This document shows positions 7,697 to 17,559 of a stretch of DNA of 64,000 nucleotides, one piece after another (within the stretch, counting starts at the first letter, position 1; every line of letters begins with the position of its first letter). Below the pieces are notes generated by a model. That model searched no databases. It saw nothing but the letters and a program-made list of their open reading frames with translations, and was not told the origin of the DNA. This stretch comes from Pseudomonas fildesensis (GTDB lineage: Bacteria > Pseudomonadota > Gammaproteobacteria > Pseudomonadales > Pseudomonadaceae). Where the stretch lies: NCBI RefSeq assembly GCF_001050345.1, contig NZ_LFMW01000007.1, positions 644,410 to 708,409 on the forward strand. The letters run 5' to 3'. The translations under genes and the position numbers were made by a program.

Positions 7697-7823
7697 CCAA
7701 TGTGGGAGGGGCGGTGCGACGATTCGGCTGCTCCCGATAGCGATAGCTCAGTCAATGAATCTGTTGACTGACACTGCGCTATCGGGAGCACGTCGAAACG
7801 TGGCACCGCCCCTCCCACATTGG
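7697..7823. repeat. 127-bp nested inverted repeat (REPIN-like) between convergent genes
   Basis: The outer arms, 21 bp each (7697–7717 and 7803–7823), are perfect reverse complements. An inner pair GCTCCCGATAGCG / CGCTATCGGGAGC (about 7729–7741 and 7778–7790) adds a second stem. The core GTGGGAGGGG plus CTCCCGATAG is that of P. fluorescens REPs. It lies between the 3' ends of oprG and the convergent reductase-like gene and could act as a two-way transcript end. Confidence 0.88.
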
Positions 7824-7836
7824 GTTGTGTGTTGGG

Positions 7837-8721
7837 TCAGCTGTGGCGGTAGAACCGATCCAGCAACGCCGGCAACCCCGCCCGCCAAGCCCGTGGCTTG
7901 ATGCCGAAGGTGTGGAGGATTTTTTTGCAGGCCAGCACCGCGTGCTGCGGCTCCTCCCCTGCATCCAGCCGAGCCGCGTGGGCCTGGGCGGTGGGGGCTT
8001 CGATGGCCAGCGCATGAAAGCTGCGCGCTTCGGTGAGGATCGCCTGGCCGAGCGCCAACGGAGTGGTCGCCTCGTGGCCGGCGTAGTGATAAGTGCCCCA
8101 CAGCGGCGCCGCGCAATCGAGCTGCTTGAGCACCGAAATGATCACCCGCGCCGCATCGTCCACCGGCGTCGGGTTGCCGCGACGGTCATCCGCCATCAGC
8201 AACTCATCCGGCTGCTCGGCCCGGGCCAAAAAGCGCCCGAGGGTGCCGTCGACGCTGTCATCCAGCAGCCAGCCAAAGCGCAGCAACACATGTTGCGGGC
8301 AAGTGGCGCGCACGCTCTGCTCAATGCGCCACAACGCCTGTCCGCGCAGGCCCAGGGGCACCGGCTCGTCTTTTTCGCTGTAGGCGGTGGCGCGGGAGCC
8401 ATCGAACACGCGGTAGCTGGACGGTTGCACCAGCGTGATGTTGTGGTGCTGACACAGTTCGGCCAGGCGTTCGATCGCGTATTCCTGGGAAGCCAGGCGG
8501 GTTTCGCTGACAGCCTCTGCCTGGAACCAGTCGAAATAGTAGGCGAGGTTGATCAACGCATCGGGACGGGTGTCGTCGAGCAATTGGGTGAGGCTCGCGG
8601 CATCCCAGCCGTCGTTGGGCGGTTTGGGTGCGAGGAAACCGATGTCTTCCTCTGCACCGAGGCGAATCAGCGCCTGCCCGAGGGCATTCCCGCCGCCCAG
8701 TAACATAAGGCGCATTCGCAT
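7837..8721 (-). CDS. RmlD/NAD-epimerase-like sugar-nucleotide binding protein
   Basis: The frame gives 294 residues beginning MRMRLMLLGGGNALGQ, a Rossmann nucleotide-binding loop close to the start, which argues for the ATG at 8721 over a longer frame. Similarity is to the RmlD (dTDP-4-dehydrorhamnose reductase) branch of extended short-chain dehydrogenases: a LINLAYY segment after strand 4, an SSYRVFDG segment and a family-like C-terminal half. The usual catalytic YxxxK is not evident at the expected place, so activity as a reductase is uncertain. It converges with oprG across the large hairpin and is divergent from lhr. Confidence 0.75.
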   Translation of the reverse strand: MRMRLMLLGGGNALGQALIRLGAEEDIGFLAPKPPNDGWDAASLTQLLDDTRPDALINLAYYFDWFQAEAVSETRLASQEYAIERLAELCQHHNITLVQPSSYRVFDGSRATAYSEKDEPVPLGLRGQALWRIEQSVRATCPQHVLLRFGWLLDDSVDGTLGRFLARAEQPDELLMADDRRGNPTPVDDAARVIISVLKQLDCAAPLWGTYHYAGHEATTPLALGQAILTEARSFHALAIEAPTAQAHAARLDAGEEPQHAVLACKKILHTFGIKPRAWRAGLPALLDRFYRHS

Positions 8722-8886
8722 AGATTGAGCAGGCCCGGTCTGTTTGGAACGATGGTTATTGTCGACAGGCCGTGAGCCATGTCGTGGGTTTATTCCAGAA
8801 TCGTTGCATTTTGCGGGTTTGTAGCGCAACCGTCACGGATAAAGTGCGGGGTTGCAACTTGGGATGACCGGCCGCATAAATTGACC

Positions 8887-11800
8887 ATGAACCTTCCTGA
8901 ATCAACGGACACGGTATTGAACGGCTTTCACCCCGCCGTCAGCGCCTGGTTCCGCAGCACGTTCCCCTCGGTGACCAGCGCCCAGGCCCAGGCATGGCCG
9001 TTGATTCGTCAGCGCCGCTCGACACTGATCGCCGCGCCCACCGGCTCCGGCAAGACGCTCACCGCATTTCTCGCGGTACTCGATGACCTGGTGCACCAAG
9101 GCCTGGCCAACGGTGGGCAACTGCCGGACGAGACGCTGGTGGTGTACGTGTCGCCACTGAAGGCGTTGTCCAACGACATCCAGATCAACCTGCAAAACCC
9201 GCTCGCCGGGATCACCGAGCATTTGCAGGCGCTCGGCTTGCCGCCGCTTACGATCCGCACCGCCGTGCGCACTGGCGACACCCCGCAAAAAGACCGCGCG
9301 CAGATGCGCAAGCGCCCGCCGCATATCCTGGTGACCACCCCCGAATCGCTGTACGTGCTGCTCGGCTCGGACTCCGGCCGGCAGATGCTCACGCGCACGC
9401 GCACGGTGATCGTCGATGAAATCCACGCCATTGCCGCGGGCAAACGCGGCAGCCATCTGGCGTTGAGCCTGGAGCGCCTGCAAGGCTTGTGCGCCGAACC
9501 ATTGACCCGCATCGGTCTGTCGGCCACTCAAAAGCCTATCGAGGCCGTGTCACGCTTTCTGGTGGGCACCGAGCGGCCCTGCGAGATCGTCGACATCGGC
9601 CACGCCCGCCCGCGGGACCTGGATATCGAAGTGCCGCCCGTGCCGCTCTCAGCGGTGATGGCCAACGATGTATGGGAATTGGTCTACGACCGCCTCGCCA
9701 CACTGGCCCGCGAACACCGCACCACGCTGATTTTCGTCAACACCCGGCGCCTGGCCGAACGCCTGGCCCGGCATTTGAGCGAGCGCTTGGGCAAAACCGC
9801 CGTGGCCGCCCACCACGGCAGCCTGGCCAAGGAAATGCGCCTGGATGCCGAGCAACGGCTCAAGGCCGGCGAGCTGCAAGTGCTGATCGCCACCGCATCC
9901 CTGGAGCTGGGGATTGATATCGGTGATGTCGACCTGGTCTGTCAGATCGGCTCGCCCGGTTCGATCAACGGCTTTCTGCAGCGGGTCGGCCGCTCCGGGC
10001 ACCAGGTCGGCGGCACGCCCAAGGGCCGACTGTTCGCCACCACACGCGATGACCTCATCGAATGCGCAGCCCTGCTCGACTGCGTGCGCCGTGGCGAGCT
10101 GGACACCTTGCAGATCCCGGTCGCACCGCTGGACGTGCTGGCCCAGCAGATCATCGCCGAAGTCAGTGCCCGCGAATGGCCGGAACAAGCCCTGCTCGAC
10201 CTCATCCGCCGCGCCGCGCCCTACGCCACCCTGGATGAGCGCCACTACGAGGCACTGTTGCAGATGCTCGCCGAGGGCTACAACGGCCGCCAGGGCATCC
10301 GCAGTGCCTACCTGCACCGCGACGCCGTGACCCACACCCTGCGCGGCCGCCGTGGCGCCAAGCTGACCGCCGTGACCAGCGGCGGCACCATCCCCGACAA
10401 CGCTGACTACAGCGTGTTGCTGGAACCGCAGAGCCTGAACATCGGCAGCGTCAACGAAGACTTCGCGGTGGAAAGCATCGCCGGGGATATCTTCCAGCTC
10501 GGTAATACGTCCTACAGAATCCTGCGGGTCGAAGCCGGCAAGGTGCGGGTCGAAGATGCCCATGGCCAGCCACCGACCATTCCGTTCTGGCTCGGCGAAG
10601 CGCCGGGGCGCAGCAATGAATTGTCCGCCGCCGTGGCGCGTTTGCAGGGGCAACTGGATGCGCTGCTCAGCACCAGCCCCGGCGACCTGCAACCGGCCCT
10701 CGACTGGCTCACCGGCACCCTAGGCCTGAACCGCGCCAGCGCCGAGCAAATTCTCGATTACCTGGCCCGCGCACGCCTGGCCCTCAGCGCGTTGCCGTCT
10801 CAGGACACGCTGATCATGGAGCGATTTTTCGACGCGTCCGGCGGCACTCAACTGATCATCCACACGCCGTTCGGCAGCCGCGTCAATCGCGCCTGGGGCC
10901 TGGCGCTGCGCAAGAGGTTTTGCCGCACCTTCAACTTCGAGCTGCAAGCGGCGGCCAGCGAGAATGCGATTGTGCTGTCGCTGTCCACCAGCCACAGTTT
11001 CGAGCTGGATGAGGTGTGGCGTTACCTGAATAGCCACAGCGCCGAACACATCCTGATCCAGGCCGTACTGGATGCACCGTTGTTCGGCGTTCGTTGGCGC
11101 TGGAACGCCGGCGTGGCCCTGGCGTTGCCGCGTTACACCGGTGGGCGCAAAGTGGCGCCGCAGATCCAGCGCATGAAAAGCGAAGACCTGATCGCCAGCG
11201 TCTTCCCCGACCAGATTGCCTGCCTGGAAAACCTCGCCGGCGAACGCGAAGTGCCCGAGCACCCGCTGGTGGAACAGACCCTCGACGACTGCCTGCACGA
11301 AGCCATGGACAGCGACGCCTGGCTGGCGCTGCTGCGGCGCATGGAGCGTGGCGAGGTGCGCCTGATCAGCCGCGACCTGCCGGCGCCCTCGCCCATGGCC
11401 GCAGAAATTCTCAGCGCGCGCCCCTACACCTTTCTCGACGACGCACCGTTGGAAGAACGCCGTACCCAGGCCGTGCTCAACCGGCGCTGGAGCGACCCGC
11501 AGAGCACCGACGACCTCGGCGCGCTGGATGCCGACGCCATCGCCGGCGTGCGCGAAGAAGCCTGGCCGGCGCCCCATGGCCTGGATGAAATGCACGAGGC
11601 GTTGATGAGCCTGGCGTGCATCGCCGCCCATGAAGTCACGCCGCAGTGGGCCGAGTGGCTGCAAGCCCTGGCCAAGGGCGGCCGCGCCTATGTTTTGCAG
11701 AACGGCTTGTGGGTGGCGGTGGAACGCCTGAGTTGTTTGCAGGCGATCTACCCCAACGATTTGGCGCTGCTCCCAGGTTTCGACGAGCCTTGGACCTACG

Positions 11801-13134
11801 ACGACGCCGTGGTGGAAGTCCTGCGTGCGCGCCTCGGTGGTTTCGGCCCGCTGAGCCTGATCGAGATCGCCGCGCCGCTGGCCTTGCCGGTGGCCGCCGT
11901 CACCGAGGCATTGGCGCGGCTGGAGCAGGAAGGCTACGTGCTGCGAGGGCGTTTCAGCCCGGGCGCCGGCGACGAGCAATGGTGCGAACGCCACTTGCTG
12001 GCGCGCATTCATCGCTACACGGTCAAGCGCCTGCGCCGGGAAATCGAGCCGGTGGCGTTGCAGGATTTCATGCGCTTTCTGTTCGATTGGCAGCATGTGT
12101 CCGACAGCACGCGCGGCCAGGGCAGCGCGATGTTGGCGCAGATCGTCGGCCAGCTCGAAGGCTACGCCGCCGCCACCTCGGCCTGGGACAGTGATTTACT
12201 CAGTGCACGGCTCAAGGATTACTCCTCCACCTGGCTCGACGACCTGTGCCGCAGCGGCAAGCTGGTGTGGACGCGCCTTAGCAACAGGGCCAGCGCCATG
12301 GCCCTGCGCAGCACGCCGGTGGTGCTGTTGCCGCGCAGCCAGGTGCCGCTGTGGAGCGGACTGACCGAACCCACCGACAGCACGACGTTGTCGCCCAAGG
12401 CGCAGAAAGTCCACCTGGCCCTGCGCGAACATGGCGCGCTGTTTTTCGATGAACTGGTACACGAAGCCCATCTGCTGCGCAGCGAGCTGGAGACCGCGTT
12501 GCAGGAACTGGTGGGTGCCGGCCTGGTGAACGCCGACAGCTTCGCCGGCCTGCGCGCCCTGACCACGCCCGCCAGCAAGCGCCAGGCGCGCAGCAGTCGC
12601 AGGGGCCGTGGTGCGTTTATCGGCGGCATGGACGATGCCGGGCGCTGGGCGTTGATTCGGCGCCCAGCCGCCGCTGCCGGCGCGCATTCCGCCGAGACGC
12701 TGGAACATGTGGCGATGACGCTGCTACGCCGCTATGGCGTGGTGTTCTGGCGCTTGCTGGAGCGCGAGGCGGACTGGTTGCCGAGCTGGCGCGAATTGCT
12801 GCGCACGTTCCATCGGCTGGAGGCGCGCGGTGAGATTCGCGGGGGGCGGTTTGTCAGCGGGTTGGCGGGGGAACAGTTTGCGTTGCCGGAAGCGATTCCG
12901 TTGCTGCGTGAAGTGCGGCGACGGGCGCATGACGGGAGTTTGATCGCGGTGTGCGGGGCAGATCCATTGAACCTGGTCGGCACGTTGTTGCCGGGCAGCA
13001 AAGTGCCGGCCGTTAGCGGGAATCGGATTGTGTATCGCGATGGCTTGCCGGCGGCGGTGATGGTTGCGGGCAAGCAGCAGGTGTTGCTGGATATCGATAA
13101 GCAGGCGGTTCAGGAAAAATTGATCAGGCATTGA
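8887..13134 (+). CDS. lhr: Lhr, large DEAD/H-box helicase-related protein
   Basis: This is a full-length Lhr of 1415 residues, a superfamily 2 3'-to-5' DNA helicase implicated in DNA repair. Visible: Walker A APTGSGKT (50–57), motif II DEIH (177–180), motif III LSATQ, the helicase C domain with the SLELGIDIGDVD and QRVGRSGHQ motifs, then the Lhr-specific winged-helix core and the long C-terminal extension (roughly 870 to end) found in bacterial Lhr. The start at 8887 begins MNLPES; an upstream frame start at 8779 runs into the divergent gene's control region. No frameshift or stop breaks the frame. It ends just before a perfect palindrome. Confidence 0.95.
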   Translation: MNLPESTDTVLNGFHPAVSAWFRSTFPSVTSAQAQAWPLIRQRRSTLIAAPTGSGKTLTAFLAVLDDLVHQGLANGGQLPDETLVVYVSPLKALSNDIQINLQNPLAGITEHLQALGLPPLTIRTAVRTGDTPQKDRAQMRKRPPHILVTTPESLYVLLGSDSGRQMLTRTRTVIVDEIHAIAAGKRGSHLALSLERLQGLCAEPLTRIGLSATQKPIEAVSRFLVGTERPCEIVDIGHARPRDLDIEVPPVPLSAVMANDVWELVYDRLATLAREHRTTLIFVNTRRLAERLARHLSERLGKTAVAAHHGSLAKEMRLDAEQRLKAGELQVLIATASLELGIDIGDVDLVCQIGSPGSINGFLQRVGRSGHQVGGTPKGRLFATTRDDLIECAALLDCVRRGELDTLQIPVAPLDVLAQQIIAEVSAREWPEQALLDLIRRAAPYATLDERHYEALLQMLAEGYNGRQGIRSAYLHRDAVTHTLRGRRGAKLTAVTSGGTIPDNADYSVLLEPQSLNIGSVNEDFAVESIAGDIFQLGNTSYRILRVEAGKVRVEDAHGQPPTIPFWLGEAPGRSNELSAAVARLQGQLDALLSTSPGDLQPALDWLTGTLGLNRASAEQILDYLARARLALSALPSQDTLIMERFFDASGGTQLIIHTPFGSRVNRAWGLALRKRFCRTFNFELQAAASENAIVLSLSTSHSFELDEVWRYLNSHSAEHILIQAVLDAPLFGVRWRWNAGVALALPRYTGGRKVAPQIQRMKSEDLIASVFPDQIACLENLAGEREVPEHPLVEQTLDDCLHEAMDSDAWLALLRRMERGEVRLISRDLPAPSPMAAEILSARPYTFLDDAPLEERRTQAVLNRRWSDPQSTDDLGALDADAIAGVREEAWPAPHGLDEMHEALMSLACIAAHEVTPQWAEWLQALAKGGRAYVLQNGLWVAVERLSCLQAIYPNDLALLPGFDEPWTYDDAVVEVLRARLGGFGPLSLIEIAAPLALPVAAVTEALARLEQEGYVLRGRFSPGAGDEQWCERHLLARIHRYTVKRLRREIEPVALQDFMRFLFDWQHVSDSTRGQGSAMLAQIVGQLEGYAAATSAWDSDLLSARLKDYSSTWLDDLCRSGKLVWTRLSNRASAMALRSTPVVLLPRSQVPLWSGLTEPTDSTTLSPKAQKVHLALREHGALFFDELVHEAHLLRSELETALQELVGAGLVNADSFAGLRALTTPASKRQARSSRRGRGAFIGGMDDAGRWALIRRPAAAAGAHSAETLEHVAMTLLRRYGVVFWRLLEREADWLPSWRELLRTFHRLEARGEIRGGRFVSGLAGEQFALPEAIPLLREVRRRAHDGSLIAVCGADPLNLVGTLLPGSKVPAVSGNRIVYRDGLPAAVMVAGKQQVLLDIDKQAVQEKLIRH

Positions 13135-13151
13135 GCTTGAGTACTTTTGAG

Positions 13152-13229
13152 GGCCCCATCGGGAGCAAGCCCCCTCCCACATTTGGAATGCATTCCAAAT
13201 GTGGGAGGGGGCTTGCTCCCGATGGGGCC
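13152..13229. repeat. 78-bp perfect palindrome (REP pair with no spacer)
   Basis: Bases 13152–13190 are the exact reverse complement of 13191–13229: two 39-bp arms with no loop, containing the REP core GGGAGCAAGCCCCCTCCCAC and its mirror. It lies between the stop codons of lhr and the convergent channel gene, so both transcripts would end in it. Confidence 0.97.
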
Positions 13230-13246
13230 AGTACCAGCAACATCAA

Positions 13247-15352
13247 TCATTGGGGCCTGGGTTGCTCCGTCAATACCACCGAAGCCGGCACCTCTACATC
13301 CGGTTCATCCACCTGCGGGGCTCGCTTGGGCAACAAAACCTGCTGTGGATAAGTTTGCGCGAAGTGCACCTCATCACAGTTATCCACAAGTTTTTTCAGA
13401 CGCTGGTTAAACGCGCGGCTGACCGCATATTGCCCGCCCGACACCGTACGAAATTGCGCCGTGAGCACCACGCCGTTGAGGTCCATCTTGTCGACGCCAA
13501 ACACCTCCAGCGGCCCTTGCAGGTTGTACTTGAGGAACACGTCATCACGAATCGACTGCCCGGCCTCGCGGATCAACTCCACGGCCTTGTCCACGTCGGT
13601 GTCGTAGGTGAACTGCACAGAGAAGAACGCATAGGCAAATTGCCGTGACTGGTTGGTGACCGCCTTGATCTGCCCGAACGGTACCGAGTGCACAAACCCC
13701 TTGCCGTCGCGCAGGCGCAAGGTGCGGATGGTCAAGCCTTCGACGGTGCCGGCGTGGCCGGAGTCGAGCACCACCCAGTCGCCGATGGACAGTGTGTCTT
13801 CGATGATGATGAACAGGCCGGTGATCACATCCTGCACCAATTGCTGGGAGCCAAAACCAATGGCCAGGCCGACCACCCCGGCACCCGCCAACAGCGGGGC
13901 GACGTTGATGCCGAGGTTGGCCATGGTGGTGATTGCGCAGATCACCACCAGGATAATTTTCACCGCGTTGCGCAGCAGCGGCAGGATGGTTTTGACCCGC
14001 GTACTGGGCTGGCGACTGGAGCGTTTGTTCACCGGCGGTTTCAGCGCCTCCTGGATCGCGGTGTCGAGCACTACCCAGAACAGCCACGTCATCAGCAGGA
14101 TCAGGCCGATACTGCTGAGTGAATCGCTGATCGCCCGGCCCACCGAGTTGCGCTGGGCAAACTCAAACAGCGAGATACCCCAGATCCGCCCAAGGACTTC
14201 GATAAAGGCGATGGCCATGACGATGCGCAAAATCGCATGCAACAGGCTGAGGAAGCGCTCCTTATAGGCGCTGCTGCGCTGGATCGCCACCTGGCTGCGG
14301 GACCTGAACAGGTGTTGCAAAACCGTGCTGAGAAACACCGTGCCGATCAGCAGGATGGTGGTGAACAGCGCACAGCGCAGCGCCTTCTGGTTGTCGTCGC
14401 CGGCGCCGATCAGGTTGATCGCCGAGACCAGCACCATCAACAGGATCGGCCAATACCACAGCCCGGAAAACACCCGCAATGATTGCTGCAACGCCGGGTG
14501 TTTAAGGCGCTGGGCCAGCGGCCGATTGCGGATCAAGTGGGCCACCGGGCGACGCAGGCGAATCACCAGTACGCCGAAGATCACTGCCGCGAACAGGCCG
14601 GTGAACACTGCGATACCGCTGGTGATATTGCCGCCTAGCTGGCGGGCGATTTGCGGGCTGGTCAGGGCGTCACTGAGGGCGGCGAGGAAGCCGATCAGGA
14701 ACAGCGGCCTGGGGCAGTAATCACGAATGATCTGCACCGCCGGGCGCTTGTGGCCGAGGTTGAACATGACGATGACGCACAACAGCATTGACGTGGAAAA
14801 AATGCCGCTGCTGGTGGCGTAGGCAAAACACAGCGCCAGCGCGCGGCCCACCGAGGTGGGTAAAAAGTGGCTGACGTATAGGGTCAGCGGCAGGCAGACC
14901 ACGGCCGGAATCGTATAAGGCACGACGTACCCCAGCACCGCTTGCAGGCGCCGGCGCTGCTCAATGAAGGGCCGGCGGCTCAAGCGCTGGACGACGAAGC
15001 GCCCGAGCAGCGTCAACAGCGCAAAGGCGCCGATCCATACACCGGATAACAGCAGGAAATCACCGGCGATGCTCCACGGCGAGCGTTGGGCCGTTTGGTC
15101 GACCAGGCGCCCCACTTCATCCGCCGCCCGATCCGCGCGCAGGCGCCAAGCGTCGACGAGGTTCTGATTGAGGTCCAGCTTGTCCTGTACATCATCGATG
15201 CTGGAGCTGATGGCACCGAGCAGGCCGCCTTCAACCAGCAATTCCGGCTTGGCCGGCGCTTCGGGTTCAGGCGCGGTGGACGCGGCTTGCAGTGCGCCGC
15301 TGCCGCAAAACAGCAGCGCACCGAGCAGTAATGCAGTCTTGAGATTCAGCAA
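13247..15352 (-). CDS. MscS-family mechanosensitive channel, large form
   Basis: The product has 701 residues. The TTG at 15352 is chosen: AAGGAG lies nine bases upstream (15362–15367) and the frame then opens with a signal peptide (about 1–24). A periplasmic coiled segment (about 40–85) is followed by some ten membrane helices and the MscS core near residues 490–640: a pore helix LLAGAGVVGLAIGFGSQQLVQD, the beta domain (DTLSIGDWV) and a soluble C-terminal alpha/beta domain. This layout resembles large MscS relatives such as YbiO/MscM that release solutes under hypo-osmotic shock. It converges with lhr and is divergent from ybhP. Confidence 0.92.
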   Translation of the reverse strand: MLNLKTALLLGALLFCGSGALQAASTAPEPEAPAKPELLVEGGLLGAISSSIDDVQDKLDLNQNLVDAWRLRADRAADEVGRLVDQTAQRSPWSIAGDFLLLSGVWIGAFALLTLLGRFVVQRLSRRPFIEQRRRLQAVLGYVVPYTIPAVVCLPLTLYVSHFLPTSVGRALALCFAYATSSGIFSTSMLLCVIVMFNLGHKRPAVQIIRDYCPRPLFLIGFLAALSDALTSPQIARQLGGNITSGIAVFTGLFAAVIFGVLVIRLRRPVAHLIRNRPLAQRLKHPALQQSLRVFSGLWYWPILLMVLVSAINLIGAGDDNQKALRCALFTTILLIGTVFLSTVLQHLFRSRSQVAIQRSSAYKERFLSLLHAILRIVMAIAFIEVLGRIWGISLFEFAQRNSVGRAISDSLSSIGLILLMTWLFWVVLDTAIQEALKPPVNKRSSRQPSTRVKTILPLLRNAVKIILVVICAITTMANLGINVAPLLAGAGVVGLAIGFGSQQLVQDVITGLFIIIEDTLSIGDWVVLDSGHAGTVEGLTIRTLRLRDGKGFVHSVPFGQIKAVTNQSRQFAYAFFSVQFTYDTDVDKAVELIREAGQSIRDDVFLKYNLQGPLEVFGVDKMDLNGVVLTAQFRTVSGGQYAVSRAFNQRLKKLVDNCDEVHFAQTYPQQVLLPKRAPQVDEPDVEVPASVVLTEQPRPQ

Positions 15353-15520
15353 AACACCGGGCTCCTTCGCAAGGGTCTGTAAGGAACTGACGGGTTTGAG
15401 CCCTGATCGTTCCCCGTGATCCCTCGGGCGTGCCGTCTGTAGGACGCCCGAAACTTTCTTCCCGCAATCGCAGTCAGCCATAAACGGGGGCCAGGCCCCC
15501 ACCCTTTTTCAGGAGCAACC

Positions 15521-16300
15521 ATGGCTGCGATTCCCGACTGGGTGCCCATCACTCCCAGCGTCGCCATCACTCGCTTCACGGTGCTGACGGTCAATATCCA
15601 CAAGGGCTTCACGGCCCTGAATCGACGCTTCATCCTGCCCGAGCTGCGCGAAGCGGTGCGCAGTGTGGGCGCCGACATGGTGTTCCTGCAGGAAATTCAC
15701 GGCGCCCACGAGCGGCATCCCCAGCGCTACAGCGATTGGCCAAACATGCCGCAGTATGAATTCCTCGCCGACAGCATCTGGCCGCAGTTCGCCTACGGGC
15801 GCAACGCGGTCTACCCCCATGGCGATCACGGAAATGCGCTGCTGTCGAAATTCCAAATCATCCGCTACGACAACCTCGACATCTCCCAAAGCGGCCATGA
15901 AAACCGTGGCCTGCTGCATTGCGTGCTGCGCTTGCCGGGCACCGGGCAAGAGGTGCACGCGATCTGCATCCACCTGGGCTTGCGCGAGGTGCATCGCCAG
16001 CAGCAATTGCGCTTGCTGGAGCAACGTATTAGCGAGATCCCGGCCGATGCGCCGCTGGTGGTCGCCGGTGACTTCAACGACTGGCGCCAGCGCGCCGACC
16101 TCAGCCAAAGTGGCCTGACGGAAGTCTTCGTGCACGCCCACGGCAAGCCCGCACGTACTTTCCCGGCGCGCCTGCCATTGCTGCCGCTGGACCGCATTTA
16201 TGTGCGCAACTTGCAGGTGCATAACCCCAGAGTGCTGACCACCCGGCCTTGGTCCCACCTGTCAGACCACGTGCCGCTGTCGGTGGAGATCGAGCTATGA
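15521..16300 (+). CDS. ybhP: YbhP, endonuclease/exonuclease/phosphatase-family protein
   Basis: The 259-residue protein shows the EEP fold motifs in order: N25 in TVNIHKG, E58 in [16 protein letters not shown], the HLGL metal-site histidine, GDFNDW, LDRIYV and the closing SDHVPL. All catalytic residues of this metal-dependent phosphodiesterase superfamily are present. The family includes nucleases, inositol phosphatases and sphingomyelinases; the neighbouring cardiolipin synthase suggests a lipid or membrane-phosphodiester substrate, an inference only. The gene overlaps clsB by four bases. The same ybhP–clsB–ybhN order occurs in E. coli. Confidence 0.9.
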   Translation: MAAIPDWVPITPSVAITRFTVLTVNIHKGFTALNRRFILPELREAVRSVGADMVFLQEIHGAHERHPQRYSDWPNMPQYEFLADSIWPQFAYGRNAVYPHGDHGNALLSKFQIIRYDNLDISQSGHENRGLLHCVLRLPGTGQEVHAICIHLGLREVHRQQQLRLLEQRISEIPADAPLVVAGDFNDWRQRADLSQSGLTEVFVHAHGKPARTFPARLPLLPLDRIYVRNLQVHNPRVLTTRPWSHLSDHVPLSVEIEL

Positions 16301-17559
16301 ACGTCGCGGTCGAGCACATCTCCACCGACCAGCCGCCGGGCGAAGCCAAGGCCCGCGACCTGGATTACGGTTGGCAAAGCGGCAACCAGGTCGAGTTGCT
16401 GGAGAACGGCGAGGCGTACTTTCCCAAGGTGTTCGACGCCTTGCGCGCAGCGCGTCGGGAGATCCTGCTCGAAACCTTCATCCTCTTTGAAGACAAGGTC
16501 GGCCACGAGCTGCAAGGCATCCTGATTGACGCGGCGCAGCGTGGGGTCAAAATAGTGGTCAGCCTCGATGGTTTTGGTTGCGGCGAGCTGAGCCCGGGCT
16601 TTCTCGGCGAGTTGGCGGAGGCCGGCGTGACGGTGCAGATGTTTGACCCGGCGTCCAAGACCCTGGGTATTCGCACCAACTGGTTTCGCCGCCTGCATCG
16701 CAAGATCGTGGTGGTGGATGCCGCCGTGGCGTTTATCGGCGGGATCAATTTTTCTGCCGACCACCTGGGGGATTTCGGCCCCGAGGCCAAGCAGGATTAC
16801 GCGGTGCAGGTGATCGGCCCGGCAGTGGCCGACCTGCATCACTTTGCCCTGGCGCAAAGCGGTCGTCAGGTGCGCACGCGCCGTGGCTGGCGGCGGCGCC
16901 AGCAACGCCCTTCGCTGTGGCCGACGGACAAGTGCGACGGCCTGGTGCGCCTGATTTATCGCGACAACGTGCAACACCGCGACGACATCGAAGAGGCCTA
17001 CATCCACGCATTGAGCAAAGCCCGGCAACGGGTGGTAATTGCCAACGCCTACTTCTTCCCCGGCTATCGCCTGCTGCGCGAGATTCGGAATGCGGCGCGC
17101 CGTGGCGTACACGTCCAGTTGATCATGCAGGGCCAGCCCGACGTGCTGCTGGCCAAGCTGGCCGCACGCATGCTCTACGACTACCTGCTCAAGGACGGTG
17201 TGGTGATTCACGAGTATTGCCAACGCCCGCTGCACGGCAAAGTCGCGCTGGTGGATGACGTGTGGAGCACCGTGGGGTCGAGCAACCTGGACCCGTTGAG
17301 CCTGTCGCTGAACCTGGAAGCCAACGTGCTGATCCGCGACCGCGCGTTCAATCAGCAGCTGTACGAACGCCTCGAAGTCCTCAGTAAGAATCACTGCCAG
17401 ACCATGCCGGAAAACCGCAAGCCACGTTTATGGCTATGGCGATTGACCGTGGGTTTCCTGGTGTTCCACGTCATGCGTCATTTCCCGGCGCTGACTGGCT
17501 GGCTGCCGGCGCACAAACCGCGTCTGAAACCCATCGAGAGCCCCGTCCATGACCGCTGA
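16297..17559 (+). CDS. clsB: ClsB, cardiolipin synthase B (phospholipase D family)
   Basis: The 420-residue enzyme has two HKD motifs of the phospholipase D superfamily, H134-K136-D141 (LHRKIVVVD) and H313-K315-D320 (LHGKVALVD), followed by [10 protein letters not shown]. Two phosphatidylglycerol molecules, or for ClsB-like enzymes other lipids, are condensed to cardiolipin at the inner membrane. The N-terminal membrane helices of ClsA are missing, as expected for ClsB, although a hydrophobic C-terminal stretch (about 385–400) may attach it to membrane. It overlaps ybhP by 4 bases and ybhN by 11 bases, so all three are one translationally coupled unit. Confidence 0.93.
   Translation: MNVAVEHISTDQPPGEAKARDLDYGWQSGNQVELLENGEAYFPKVFDALRAARREILLETFILFEDKVGHELQGILIDAAQRGVKIVVSLDGFGCGELSPGFLGELAEAGVTVQMFDPASKTLGIRTNWFRRLHRKIVVVDAAVAFIGGINFSADHLGDFGPEAKQDYAVQVIGPAVADLHHFALAQSGRQVRTRRGWRRRQQRPSLWPTDKCDGLVRLIYRDNVQHRDDIEEAYIHALSKARQRVVIANAYFFPGYRLLREIRNAARRGVHVQLIMQGQPDVLLAKLAARMLYDYLLKDGVVIHEYCQRPLHGKVALVDDVWSTVGSSNLDPLSLSLNLEANVLIRDRAFNQQLYERLEVLSKNHCQTMPENRKPRLWLWRLTVGFLVFHVMRHFPALTGWLPAHKPRLKPIESPVHDR

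Noticed and set aside
8779..8886. Upstream extension of lhr and of other genes (uvrA, rpsC, rplC, rpsN, katA)
   Set aside because: Family openings, ribosome sites and overlaps with neighbours support the internal starts listed.
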